Part shown: positions 13,191 to 24,596 of the stretch, piece after piece
Layout of the letters: every line of letters starts with the position of its first letter
Position numbering within the stretch: position 1 is the stretch's first letter
From: Enoplosus armatus
Taxonomy: Eukaryota > Chordata > Actinopteri > Centrarchiformes > Enoplosidae
Assembly: GCF_043641665.1 (NCBI RefSeq)
Contig: NC_092198.1
Span: 6,632,501 to 6,696,500, forward strand
Length of the DNA: 64,000 bases
Direction: 5' to 3'
Translations under genes and position numbers: made by a program
The notes under the pieces: model-generated
What the model saw: only the letters and a program-made list of their open reading frames with translations
Told to the model about the DNA's origin: nothing
Databases searched by the model: none

Positions 13191-14140
13191 CACCACAGCA
13201 GACAGCAACACAAAGCATACAATGCTCCCAGTTCATTGGAATAATTCATATAAGTTATTATGCAGCCACTGCACCTGTACCAATGCATTTTACAGGAGAC
13301 TGAGGGGTCAGATACATTTTTCATAACTTCAGCTGTGACAACACAAACCGTTCCAGCCCGCAATCTCCACAAGCTACTGAACCCACTGAGAAGGAAAACG
13401 AATGCTTTGGCATTGTGGATTTGCGGTTATTTCTTTGCCCTTGCCACAATATGAAAAATAAGATTAATCTACTAGCTGCCCTTTGCATACTCTTTCAATG
13501 GAAACATGTTACCCTGGGAGCCAAAGAGATTTAGTGCAGCCACTTGGGGCCAACAGTTATAACAAGACTAAGGGCCCTATTTTAAATGACAAACACAAAG
13601 TGGTCGGTCTTGGGTGCCATTTTGGTTCATCTATGTGAAGCAGAGTAAAGTGTAAAAGGGCTGGCTGAGGTGGAATATAGACTGTGGGTGGGTGCCATCC
13701 GTACAGCCATGCCTGCATAGCTAAGAATCTAAACAAACTAATGGGACAGAGAATATGGCAACAACATGAATAAGTCAGCATGTTTCCAGTGCACATTACT
13801 GACGAGTAAAATAGTGCTCCCATTCTACATGAGATACCTGAAGTGGGCACATAATATATTTATAGAAATATTTACCACCATACCACAGTCTTTGAATACA
13901 CTTTGATCCAAAGGCTTCAACAGATCTTTTTTTTTTTTTTGCATTAGACTTTGTTCGGTTTCTTTTCAATTATTCCTCCAGCAGTGAGAAGAAGCCATCC
14001 TTCAGTTAAACTAAGTGCCAACCCCCCTCCCCCCCGCGCTGTGTCAAGGGCCTGAGGAAGAAAAACGGCAGACTCCAACTCAAAAATGTCAATGCTTTGA
14101 TAATTTGTGAAAGAAAAGACAGATTTGATGCAGCCTTAAT

Positions 14141-14340
14141 TTAAATCGTAGAGCTGACGCTTACCTCAGAGGGAAAATACGACACTATCTGTTCCTCCCC
14201 TCCTCCCTCCGTTTTAACCTTCTCGAGACTTACAGTACGGCACGAGTCCGTTCTACGTGGGAGACGTACGTTGCCAAAGCCGACCTCTTCAAGGTGATCC
14301 CGCATCAAACGACTGCCGCACACATACGCAAACAGCACAC
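14141..14340 (-). other. CpG-rich island-like segment with a donor-like site
   Basis: About 16 CpG in 200 bases, far above the surrounding intron. On the minus strand an open frame of 65 codons crosses it and a good donor-like CTGAG/GTAAGCG ends at 14165. Joining it to the beta exon through the nearest acceptor-like CAG (at about 14308) gives a stop at once, so it is not an evident neurexin coding exon. It could be an unmethylated regulatory element or a non-coding exon. Confidence 0.3.
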
Positions 14341-15310
14341 ACTCCCTCTCTCTCTCTTTTATTCTTAAGTGCTAAGAGGAGAGCTTCAAAGCAGGTCAAA
14401 CCACTCTCACAGTTCTTATTCAGTTAACTCATTCACTTTTAAACAATGTCTGCTCAATTTATAGCAAAGCAGTGATGCTTTTACTATCACTTGTAGTCCA
14501 CATATTCCATGCACGGTGATACATGAAGCACATGCACATCTCATACATACGTTTGCTAAAGCAGTGAATTAAAGGAAATACTCCCCTGTGGGTGGACTTG
14601 CTTTAAATGATTACATGTAATACAGCATGGTAAGCAACTTCAACTCATAAACACACAACCAAAAATACAAATCCCTAAGTATATGCACTGATAAAATGGT
14701 GAAATCACCAGAGAATTTGGTGTGCAGTGGGTCAAATCACAGCAAAGAAAAAGAAACCTTCAAACATCTTTCCAACATCTAGGAAATTGTGGAAATGGTC
14801 TAATGAAATAAAATGTATGACGCTTTCAGTAACTTATCACTTGGCTCCTTCTGTTCCTGCACCTTTCTCTGAACAACTTATGAAATACTGCCTATTGAGA
14901 AAGTGTTTTTCCAGTTTGGTGATAAATATATAATAAAATAATACAAAAATAAATTGTTATTGGATATTCATGCCCATGGCGGCCTGAACACATTCCCTTA
15001 TTCATGAATACCTCCGCTCCTTTTTTGCCCTAACAGAGAGGATCATTCCTAGTCACTGCCTCTATTTAGGAGATTACATATGCAGAGAGTGTAAGTCCCG
15101 AGTGTGTGTGTCTGTTAATGTGTGCGATTGTATATATTGTACATACATGTATAGTGCATCCATGTGCTGAGGTGTGTGTGTGCAGCATGTGTGAGCATTA
15201 GCATGTATCTGTTGTGTCTGTATGTTTTCCTCCAAGGTCTCCTCTGTATCTGTAATTACACTCACGCCAAAACCAGGGTCAGTCTGTTGCTCCTGAATTG
15301 TAAATAGGCA

Positions 15311-15339
15311 ACACACACACACACACACACTCACACACA

Positions 15340-15372
<33 letters not shown>
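15311..15372. repeat. (AC)n microsatellite with two T interruptions
   Basis: AC repeat broken by single T bases at 15331 and 15341, followed by ACGTGTATGC. The interruptions suggest an older, more stable tract than those at 13.1 and 43.5 kb. Confidence 0.95.
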
Positions 15373-15375
<3 letters not shown>

Positions 15376-15864
15376 TATGCACAATAACAAACCTTCTAAT
15401 CTCCTGATTTTATCCGTGCTCTTATCTTGCTCTGTACTGAGTCACCACATCCTGCATGCAAATTTACACAAAAGTCAGCCAGAACCAATGTGAACCAACT
15501 AATATACAGTTATAAAACTGACTGTGACTTATGAGGCATACAGCAGAGAACATAAGAGTGCTTTTAGTATGTGGATAAAATATAGCGTGGACAAGAAGCT
15601 ACTTTATCCACCAACCAGATTTAAGAGTTTATAACACTAATTTTAAATGAATCAAATTGAAATAGCAGCAAAACAGCAAACAGTCTGAAGTGGAAGTGAA
15701 GTGAAATAAAGAAACCTGTTACAGCATAACTCCATCAGCTCATTGCTGCCTGACACACAAGAGCAGGCATCATACCTACGGCTCTTTAAATGGCTGCCAC
15801 CCAGTCCCTGCCCAGACTCTCGTACTTTGTATGGTTTGCACATTCCACATTAAGGATGCAGATC

Positions 15865-15904
15865 CTCTCCCTCCCTTCCTCCCTCCCTCCCTCCCTCCCT
15901 CCTC
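15865..15904. repeat. (CCCT)n / CT-rich repeat
   Basis: About 40 bases of CTCC/CCCT units, a strong polypyrimidine tract on the plus strand. Confidence 0.9.
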
Positions 15905-17432
15905 TCTGCCTGTCAGGCTCATCCGCTCCAACAGCCCTCAACGTGCTAAAAATGAGCCCTCGACGTGTTAAAAGGAGTCAAGCATAGACCTGGCTCAAAT
16001 GTATTTTTCAAACGGATTCGACCCCCCCGCAGGGATTGATTGATCTAGTGTGACACAAAAGGCACAGACCGGATCGTCCCAAATGCTGCATATGCAGAGC
16101 GTAGCAAAGACCCCTTGAATTTGGCCTGTTGTTTTGTTTTTTTTCCCTTCTCCAGTTACCTTTTGCATTATGTTGTGTCAGTTTTTCAGTGGTATTTCCC
16201 TTTCAACATTATAACCAAGCAGCTTTGCAACAAAATGATAAGCCAGCTTCTGTAATTGTGACTACGGTTACCCTTGGTTTACATGTGACATTTTGTTGAT
16301 AATTCAATGGTTATAAATGATTTCGCTTTTTCACTTTTCATCATAATGATAAAAATCCAAAAGATAGGCTACAAGACATTTGAATGGTAAAGACCATGTA
16401 ATCTAAGTGAATCAGGGTAATTTACTAGTTTCAGATATATTTAAATATTCGTTCCAGAGGTCAACATAGTTAGAACTCATCATTTATTATCTGCACGCTT
16501 CTACATGTCTAGTCTGTATAAAGACACGTAATTACAGACCAGCTGCAAAGGCAAACACAAACCCTATAGGATAAATTCTTATAATAACACCCACTTAATG
16601 AGGCTATCATAATGCAAAAGCTGTGAAAATCATCTACTTTGTACTGGGAAACTAAACATCCCTCTCCTGATGTCTGTGTGGCAGATAACAGTTCAAATAG
16701 ATCACATTAAGTACCTATAAAACAAAAGTCAATATTTAAAAGGCATTTGACCACCAGTGCTAATTCCCCCTCCTGGGTGTGTACATTCATTGCTGAGAAG
16801 AAAAGCTTGTGCTGCTGTTAGAGGAGATAACAGCATGAAATCCTACATGGGCGTTTAAACACGGCTGTTACAGGTCAACTTCAAAAAGCCAGATGCCATG
16901 GTGCAGAGCCCTGACATGTATGAGGACAAGCCCCTTGATAAAAGTGGGGATTGGTGTCACACTTATTAAAGACGAGGAAAACCATCGCCCAGTTCTTCAT
17001 TCTCTATCAGCGATTACAAGAACATTAAACCAGGTGGGATCACGGCGATACAGAGTCGCCGCTTGCCCCTCCGTTATTAGAGTCACTGTGGGTGTTTTGC
17101 CTGTCAGTGCCTTTCACTGACAATTAAACGTATAATCTCATAAACGATACACAGCTCCATGATGCAGAGCTGCTGTCAACTATTGTTATCTCTTCGTGCT
17201 GTGGTGGAAGGAAGAGTGAAAGGGAGAGCGAGAAAGAAAGACAAAGACAGACAGAGGGACAGTGGGAGGGAGGAAGTGAGCAAGACAGTTATAGAGAGAG
17301 GGGGAAAAACTGAGAGGTGGCTACAGATGGCTCCTTTTCACTCTGATCATTCACGATGATAAATGGACAGAAGGGGGGGAGGGCACAGAGAGGAGGGAGA
17401 GAAAGAGGCAAGGGGCGAAAGGTGGTGACGGG

Positions 17433-17439
17433 ACTCACC
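17433..17439 (-). other. splice donor of the beta-neurexin first exon
   Basis: On the minus strand the exon ends ...CATG and the intron begins GTGAGTCC, a near-perfect donor. The donor splits a codon after its first base (phase 1), which fits the Ala of the GHAG junction known from mammalian beta-neurexins. If the donor is not used, the frame stays open for about 30 more codons to 17347. Confidence 0.8.
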
Positions 17440-17697
17440 ATGGCCGGCTCGTAGCGAGGCCGGGGAGCGGTATATGGACACAGGTGGCAGGTGGTGCCTG
17501 GGCCCCTGAAGGCCCTGCGGGTGATCGGGCCGGGGCATTGCATGCGGCAGGGGGGCTCCGGGGGTAGGGGATAGGAGATGGAGGTCTGAAGATGAGGAGG
17601 AGGAGGAGCCCCAAGCAGAACCCAGCACCATCCATCCCACTGCCAGAAGCAACATCCAGAACAGCTGGCCCTCCTGGGGCTTTCCTTTGGGGAGCAT
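17439..17697 (-). CDS. nrxn: beta-neurexin specific first coding exon (partial CDS)
   Basis: Neurexins are presynaptic single-pass adhesion receptors that bind neuroligins and other partners. The beta form starts from an internal promoter with its own signal-peptide exon and then joins the last LNS domain. Seen here: 86 codons from ATG at 17697-17695, with an in-frame TGA two codons upstream and G at -3, so this is the natural start. Residues 1-11 are a charged n-region, 12-26 a hydrophobic core (LFWMLLLAVGWMVLG), cleavage probably near AWG/SSS (28-33), 31-37 seven serines, 42-72 proline-rich, and 73-86 VSIYRSPASLRAGH. The coding stretch ends CATG before GTGAGT (donor bases 17438-17433), phase 1. 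Mammalian beta-neurexins 1 and 3 end this exon IYRSP(A/V)SLRGGHAG, so GH plus a split Ala codon fits. The LNS domain, stalk, membrane segment and tail must lie at lower coordinates outside the window. Odd: the usual His-rich HHFHGSKHHS segment is missing. The paralog is unresolved; the end of the exon is closer to mammalian NRXN1/3 than to NRXN2. Confidence 0.85.
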
Positions 17698-18420
17698 GGC
17701 TCACGCCCCCCCTCCCCTACTGGATATTTAAAAGAGTGTAAAACAGATGTGCAAGGATCTCAGAAAAAGTGACCTTCCCGTAGCCAGGATACAGCGGCAA
17801 ACTCCATAGCAGAGAGGAATCAACACAAGCTCCTTCTCAATGTAGGATCCAGCAGTTCCCTCCACACAAAATGCAGCTCAGGCTTGTCTCTCAAACTCCA
17901 CTCGTCAGAAGGCAGCAGCTCTCCTGCTGTTCTTCATTTGCTCGCTGGCTCTTTGAACCAGAATCCAATATGTCTTTACTTTCTGTTCTCGGCTGGATCA
18001 CCCTGTGGCTGCTCCTTTGATGACCACGTAGCGTGCGTGTGTGTGTGTGTGTGTATGATGCATGCACGCTTTCGCCGGTGACACCTGGATTGTGTCTCTG
18101 TGCGCCCTTCTTCACCTGCAGGCGCAGAGTGAGTGACAGGAGTGTGGTGGGGGGGGAGACAACCTGCGCTGCAGCCTTCTGCCCGCTCGCTCTGCTTCGT
18201 TCTGCTCTGCACAGCTCCGCTCTGCTCGGTCGAGCCACAGATAATGCACAGCCTCGGCTATGAGACCGAGGAGGAAGAGGTAGAGATGGAGGGAGGCGAG
18301 GAGCTCCACACACTCCGGCACGAACAAACTGTCAGCTTTCTGTCTCTTTATCGTCTCGGCGGAAACACACTCCCTTCTCCCTCCTCACAGTTCGGCTACA
18401 GAATCTCAAACGCAAGGTGA
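17698..18420 (-). promoter_or_regulatory. 5' UTR / promoter region of the beta-neurexin transcript
   Basis: Sequence directly upstream of the beta start codon, read on the minus strand. The part from about 18060 to 18310 is CpG- and GC-richer than the introns around it, as expected of a TATA-less neuronal promoter, and contains a short GT tract at 18037-18054. A TATA-like AT block at 17722-17736 is too close to the ATG to serve as a normal TATA box. The transcription start cannot be placed from sequence alone; position and composition are the only support. Confidence 0.4.
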
Positions 18421-18734
18421 AGATCCCCCGCTGGTGCTTTATCTCCGTCTTTTAAGTTTGGATCCAATATTTGTCTGACTTTTTTCTTCTCTCTTTTTAA
18501 GTCCCCGGAGAAGCGAAGTGGTCTGGCTTGTTAACCCAGGGAGACCCAGACTGATAGCTCTTTGTATTACTCCACAGGAGAGAGAGACAGATTTTGCGGA
18601 CAGATAAAGAAAGAGAAAAGCCAGGGAGAAAGAAGAGGACGAGAAAATGAGAAACTGCTGGGAGGGAGCGAGATGGAGGGTGGTGGTGGGGGGAGGCAGC
18701 GAGCGAGGAGGAGAGCGGGAGAAAGAGAGAACGG

Positions 18735-18736
<2 letters not shown>

Positions 18737-18820
<84 letters not shown>
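18737..18820. repeat. (GA)42 microsatellite upstream of the beta exon
   Basis: 84 bases of uninterrupted GA lie about 1.04 kb upstream of the beta-neurexin ATG, within a purine-rich stretch of about 300 bases (18560-18920). Seen from the minus (transcribed) strand it is a TC tract. Such tracts can bind GAGA-type factors or form triplexes; any promoter role is inference. Confidence 0.95.
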
Positions 18821-18826
<6 letters not shown>

Positions 18827-21800
18827 GATGAGAGCGGGCTCAGGTGAAACTAAGCGAAGATGATGGGACGGAGGACGGGAGGGAGAGGGGAGGGGAGGGG
18901 AGAAGTGGGCCAGCCTATGCAAATCCTCCCTGAGCAGCGAGCAAATCAGGGAGGCAGGCAGCCACTGCAGAGGAGTGGGCTGCCTTTAGTCACAGGGAGA
19001 AGAGATGTGAGGGAGGGAAGAGAGGAGAGAGCGAGGGAATGAACGGTAGAGAAGCATGTGAGAGAAAAATGAGAGAGGGTTGAGGGTAAAAATTGAAAGG
19101 GAATGTATAATAGTAGTGCTGCAACAGTGCCCGGCATTCCTGGAATCACATTTCCGAACCCAGCTCGGGGGGTAACGTGGTGTCACTTTCCCTGCAACAG
19201 CATGTGACCTCCTCTCCCTCTATGTTTTGATGGTTCTGAAAGCCTATTGAAGCCAAACCAACTGAACTAAAAAAAAAAAAAAATATCCATGCATTATGCA
19301 CACAGCAACAGATTTAGTGAATTTCAAAAGGGTGAAATCTCTCCCCACTCAAATAGAAATGACAGAGAAGAAAGCCTTACGGTCCCTGGTCCCTGTTCTG
19401 TCAGTCTTTGAGTTTTCTGAGTGGGGTGGGGGGGGGTGGGGGGGGCTGTCTGCATGCCTTGGGAGGAATAAACACTCAAAGTCAAATTGCAGTTTAATCA
19501 TGTTGCCTCTCAGAACATAATTTGATTTGACACGAGCGTTCAGTATTTGGCTGCTGACCTTCTGGATCAACACTGAGATCTCCCAAAATGACAAGAGGAG
19601 TCCATGTACGCTGAGTGGTAGCGATGCCATTGATGCGCTTGTGAGTGAGGAAAACTTTTCAGAACGTATGACTCATTGTTGGGCTTTGAGGTACCATGCA
19701 CAGCCTCTCCACAGCTCCAGCTCTACTCTGTTTCTTTGCGTTTGTCAAGACATCCCTCCCCCTTTTTTTTTTTTCATTTAGGAGGACTCCTTATCTGAGA
19801 CACCCGGGGGTGCAATTATTGCGCTGCTTGTTGTGAGCACACATCACAGAGATAATGTTTCATAGGCAAATGAGCGACAGAGTGGAGGGGACGTTCTGAC
19901 ATCCATTGATCCATGTGAAAAAGGAGGCAGCACTTCAAAACGAGTATATTTACATTGAAACAAAACAAAAGAAATTCTCACTTTCCTCTTTGGTATCTAG
20001 GCATACGGACAGTTTTCATTTTATTTGTTCAGGTTATGGTGAATGGAATTTTGTTTGTGTTACTCTGTTAAAAAATGACATTTAAAAAAACTATGTTCCC
20101 TATACTCTAGATAACCCACAGATCTTGCTGTTAGTTTCCACAGGGACTATTTCTTTAGCAAAAAGTAGTTTCACTATGTACAACCTACCTACTTGGCTTG
20201 ATACAACCAGAAGTATGTAACAAAATGTGATTTTCTTGCAATTTGAATATTTTATATATCCAAATATATATATTATATTAGCTCTCTTTTTCATTTTGAG
20301 AACAGTTTCTCTGTGAAATTAAATATGCATGACTAAATAAGCAACAATCAAAGTCTAACTTTGGAAACAAACTCAATTAGTTATCATTTATTAAGAATTT
20401 AACATTCAAAAACTCTTAATCTACTTCATCATGGGTGAAGTTTGATCGGATTTCGGATTTGATTGATCCCAATTGTCATCAGATTTTGTCTGAAATGTAA
20501 CTGAATCCTGATTGGCGCAGGGAAGAGCATGACATCCTATTTTTTCAACAGAGTTCTGCCCACAGTCAGTGAGAAAAGCACAAAACAAACTCCACAAATA
20601 CAGAAATCTCTAATATGAAACAACCAAAACTGCTGTAACCTTGGCAGAAAGTTATTGTACTCGTGTACTGCAGGGCCCTATCACTCATGGGAGATACAGT
20701 AGCTGATTGAGAAAATCTATCAGATGATGCACTGTTTTCTGCAGTTATCACGGCTATATTTTTCTTGAGCGTGGCTTCGTTGTACTTTTTCACGTGAAAT
20801 AATTGGTTGCTTGTAGAACAGCCTCCAAATAAATGTGAACTAGTGGAGCAGAGAGGACTGAGATTCACAGTCTTTGTTAAATACTGTATATCACCATGAG
20901 AGCACTGTCTGGCCTAAATATATCATCACAATGAAAATTGAATTGGCATGTATTTTTACTGAGGTTCATCCACTTACTGCTTTTTGGTGAGCAGATTCTT
21001 TGGTTTTACTCTCGAGATGCCGCTCCAGTTAAAGCTCTGCTGTTGCTGGGTTTGCATGTCTGCTCTCAGGGCAGGAGGATTGTCATTCTCACGATGAGAG
21101 TCTCATCTTTCACGAGGAGAATATAACAAAAGCTGGCAAACCAATAGAGAGACACGTCATCTCTGACACTTCATCCAAATTATCTGTTCATGTCAGTCTT
21201 CTCTGGACGTGTGATGAGAGGTGCCACATTTCATCACTTTTACTGAGTACCTAACTTTTAAATTGTGCATGTTACAAGTAAGTGTCTTTAATGTTTTTAA
21301 TTTGTCACTTACACCTTAATGAAAACAAATGGAGATCTTGTCTATTTGAGAACATATGCAAATCATCCTCTCCGACTTCCAATTAGTACCTACAAATGAC
21401 TCCCTCTGCTAATGGAGAGAAATTTACTGAGAGAAAACACGCTGCTAAAATTACTGATACTGATGTTTTTAAGTTTAATTGCAACTTGATCTAGTATGCT
21501 CGATCTCAGTAACATTATTGTAGGAGTTATCTAAATGTTTTTGTCTTTGATTAGTACAGCCCTCATAAATTCATTTCCCTTTCACCCTCCAGGCTTAACG
21601 CTGGGTAATAAGCTGCTGCTTATGTTTAAAAGAATCCTATTTCTGTTTCTCTTTAGTGAAGAATATAGTCAAGCATCGGCATAAAATGGCTCCCTATGTA
21701 CCTATAGTCTATTAATGAAATACATCTAGTTGTGGACAACTTGTGGAAAAAGTTACATTATATAAATGCACTTTCTACACCTCAACACACATGTGCCATG

Positions 21801-22187
21801 CTGGTTTTTAGAATAGAAGAAAGCAATATGTCACCTCGATCATTACACTCCCTCCCCTACAGCTACTGTGGACCGTCCAGAAAGTAGTTATTCTCTTTAT
21901 AGCGCACTAGAAGAGAGTGAGCAGTTGATCTGCAATCTTGTTGAAACGACCCATCAGGGTGCTCGGCCTTTCAACAGGGAATCACAGGGCATTTATGCTG
22001 CAGATGGAGGCTCTCGTGTGCACGCCAGCCACAACGGCCGCTCGGCAAGCCAGGCGTATTCTTCCTCATTTGCATACATACACTCATGCATAAGCAAACA
22101 AGCCACCTGTACAGTACACACATGCATACAGTCACCGCACAACCTGATCCTCTGAGGCAGAGCCACACCCAAGAGTCTGAAATCAGG
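18821..22187. other. presumed alpha-neurexin intron upstream of the beta promoter
   Basis: Purine-rich to about 19080, then a G-run cluster at 19424-19446 and AT-rich unique sequence from 19950 to 21800. No exon or transposon recognised. Confidence 0.45.
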
Positions 22188-22290
22188 GATGTGCAGAGGA
22201 TGTTAGAGGGCCAGGGGCCCTAAATTCAAATAATCAAATAAATAGATGCCTGAAATGACTACTTTTGTGACACCGTTAAAGGATATTAAA

Positions 22291-22311
22291 ATGTATGTAT
22301 GTATGTATGTA
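22291..22311. repeat. (ATGT)5 tetranucleotide repeat
   Basis: Five ATGT units inside the old repeat-rich block at 22.2-24.1 kb. Confidence 0.9.
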
Positions 22312-22725
22312 AAACAAACCCATGACTGAAGTTGGTTCAAATGAAGGGTATTTCAGTAAATTCTCCTCACGTTAGCAACCCAGCCCAACACTTACCCAGC
22401 CCTCTGACTGACATCCTCACTTGCAGAAGCTCAGCTTAATACTGCTGACAAAGATGCACTTCCTCTGGCTGCCACCCCTCTCGCCTCCATATTCATCTCT
22501 CACCACCTCTCCATAGAAGGCATGACTGCTTCAGCAATAACGGGCAATAAGAAGATGCTGATCTTGTATGGCTAAGAGCAGTAGGTGATTAGCTCATTTT
22601 TAACAGGGGGAATGGCCCAATGGGAGCACCCCCCCCATCCGCACAGTGGGGGGAGGAGGGCTTCCTTGGGCCTTTTACCTTTTTTTTTTCCAGAGGGTAG
22701 CCTATTTTTTGCCCTTTGAACCGAT

Positions 22726-22868
22726 TTTTTAAAGATTATTTTTTGGGGCTTTTTTGCCTTTATTTGACAGAGAGAGATAGAAAGGAAAGGCATGAGATAG
22801 AGAGGGGGTGACATGCAGCAAAGGGCCCCAGGCCGGAATCGAACCCAGGGGCCGCTGCGGCAAGGAAT
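22726..22868 (-). mobile_element. tRNA-derived SINE (minus orientation)
   Basis: On the minus strand a good RNA polymerase III B-box, GGGTTCGATTCCGGCC, is followed by the tail part of a common fish SINE: CCTTTGCTGCATGTCACC, a CTCTCTATCTC pyrimidine block, CTGTCAAATAAAGGC and an A-rich end. The A-box part of the tRNA head seems truncated near 22868. It appears nested inside an older repeat. Confidence 0.75.
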
Positions 22869-24532
22869 AATATGCAAGAATAATAATTACATTATATTGT
22901 AAAATAAACACTCAATTTGCAAATATTTGTTTTATTTGGAAAAATAACGTGAGAACTGCAAAAAAAAAGGGCATTCAAGGGCACTTTTGGTCCAAGCTCG
23001 ATTAATTTCTTCTCCTTCTGTATGGCTACTTTATATTAGGACTGCAGCATCGATATTATGATTGCGATTATAATTGCGATTCAAGAGAACTGCTGTTAGG
23101 CTAAGTATTTTGTGTGGGCCTATGGATGTGGACATTAAGTGTTTTAATAATGCTTATTTTTCAAAACACACCGTAGTTTCCCAGGTTACACCAAACATCT
23201 ATATTAAAAACTATATATGTGGTCATGTGTCCTCTAAAATATGTTGTTACAGAGGTGGCTTGGTCTGGGGATATATTTTCAACAAAACAGACGCTACTGA
23301 ATGATCATACAAATATTATAGGAATATTATGGGAACAGCTCTTCCACGACTACACATTGCTGCTTGTCACTTTGATCATGAAGGTGACATTACTCTATAG
23401 AGTATATAGGCTAGTATATAATTGAGTATATATAGTATATAATTTAGATAATATTATAGATCCAAGAAGAAACTGACAGAAGGTCGGGACTGAAAAAGGT
23501 GCAATTACAAATCTGTCTGCTACTTCAGCACCACGGACAGCGCCACAGATTCATCAATATACAGCACAGTTAAGCTGCTGATATTTCAGAGCCATGGTCA
23601 GGGCCATAAAGTCTAACTTGCACAAACATCAGTCAGATAAAGGATCAATGAGTCAGGCAGACCAGACTAAGATGTTCAACCAAACAACCCCTCTGCCCCT
23701 GCACTCTCAATCAGGTTAACATGGGGGATGCATTTAGGTCATTTTGCTTTAGAAAAGGTCTATTAGACACTGGTTTACCTTTCTTTTATTGATTTAAGAA
23801 ACAGATTTTAACAGTTAACATTCCTTCATCCCTTCCATACCTCCCTCCACAAAATACTGAAAAAGGCATAGATAGATAGATACTTGCCAAGTAGTGCCAA
23901 GCTATTCCTAAAGCGCATCAATATAAAAAGATGTATACGTTTATATATATTTATACTTTGTTTGGCCCACATATCTAATGTCTACATCAAAGTAACTCGT
24001 CACACTGACTGTCGAGTGCCTATGCAGGCGTATGCGTGTGCAAACAGGAATTAATTTTTTTATAATAACAAAAACACCCCAGAAAAAGGGCACAAGCGGC
24101 AGGTGCTCAAGCCCCCTTTGAGGTCTATCTATGCACCTGTATGTCTGAAATGCTGTGTCTTTTGCTCCAAACTAGTCAACCAATAAGAATTTTGGCTCAC
24201 GCTGACTCTGTAATGAACCCTCGTCAGGATCAGGGCTAATTAGTGTTTTACATTCTGATTTCTCTGTGGTGTCTCTCTGTGACAAATGAAGTCTGTTCTG
24301 CCTGCCCCTACACACAGGCAAATGGAGCGCAAAACATCTTAATGTCACAGAAGAGTGGGGACACAGAGGAAAGCTGGATAAAAAAAAACTTAACTCTATT
24401 AACCTCATCTCCTGATTCATAACTAAAAGCCATCAGTCCAAATCAGGACATTCACCTTTTCATGTATGACGGATGGCCACCTGACCTGACACAATGATGG
24501 CTGTAACTGAATGCAAAACATGGACATCGTTG

Positions 24533-24596
24533 GTAGGGCAGGTACTAACAATCATTTTCATTATCAACTGATTGGTTAATCAATTAAATGTCAAAA
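24533..24596 (+). repeat. fragment of a teleost repeat
   Basis: TAGGGCAGGTACTAACAATC followed by ATTTTCATTATCAACTGATT and GGTTAATCAATTAAATGTC resembles fish repeats that start AGGGCTGCAACTAACGATTA with ATTTTCATTATCGATTAATC. Only the first 60 or so bases are recognisable. Confidence 0.45.

Larger units (their letters stand above)
22188..24150. repeat. old repeat-rich block, possibly one decayed DNA transposon with a nested SINE
   Basis: The left part starts CAGGGATGTGCAGAGGATGT with GGGCCAGGGGCCC. The right part, read on the minus strand, has GGTGCATAGATAGACCTCAA, GGGGGCTTGAGCACCTGCC and GCCCTTTTTCTGGGGTG. AAGGGCATTCAAGGGCACTT lies between (about 22967). These resemble the two ends of a fish element beginning CAG-GATGTGCATAGA. 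The SINE at 22726 lies inside. At 23038 a TAGGACTGCAGCATCGATAT block looks like yet another fragment. Limits are approximate. Confidence 0.35.

Noticed and set aside
13569..13860. AGGGCCCTATTTTAAATGAC resembling a fish DNA-transposon end
   Set aside because: No matching opposite end was found and the interior is not recognisable; too weak to call.
17722..17736. TATA-like TCTTTTAAATATCC (minus strand) upstream of the beta ATG
   Set aside because: Only 25-40 bases from the start codon, which would put the transcription start at the ATG itself.
18497..18922. Leu/Ser repeat frame on the minus strand
   Set aside because: Artefact of the GA microsatellite upstream of the beta exon.
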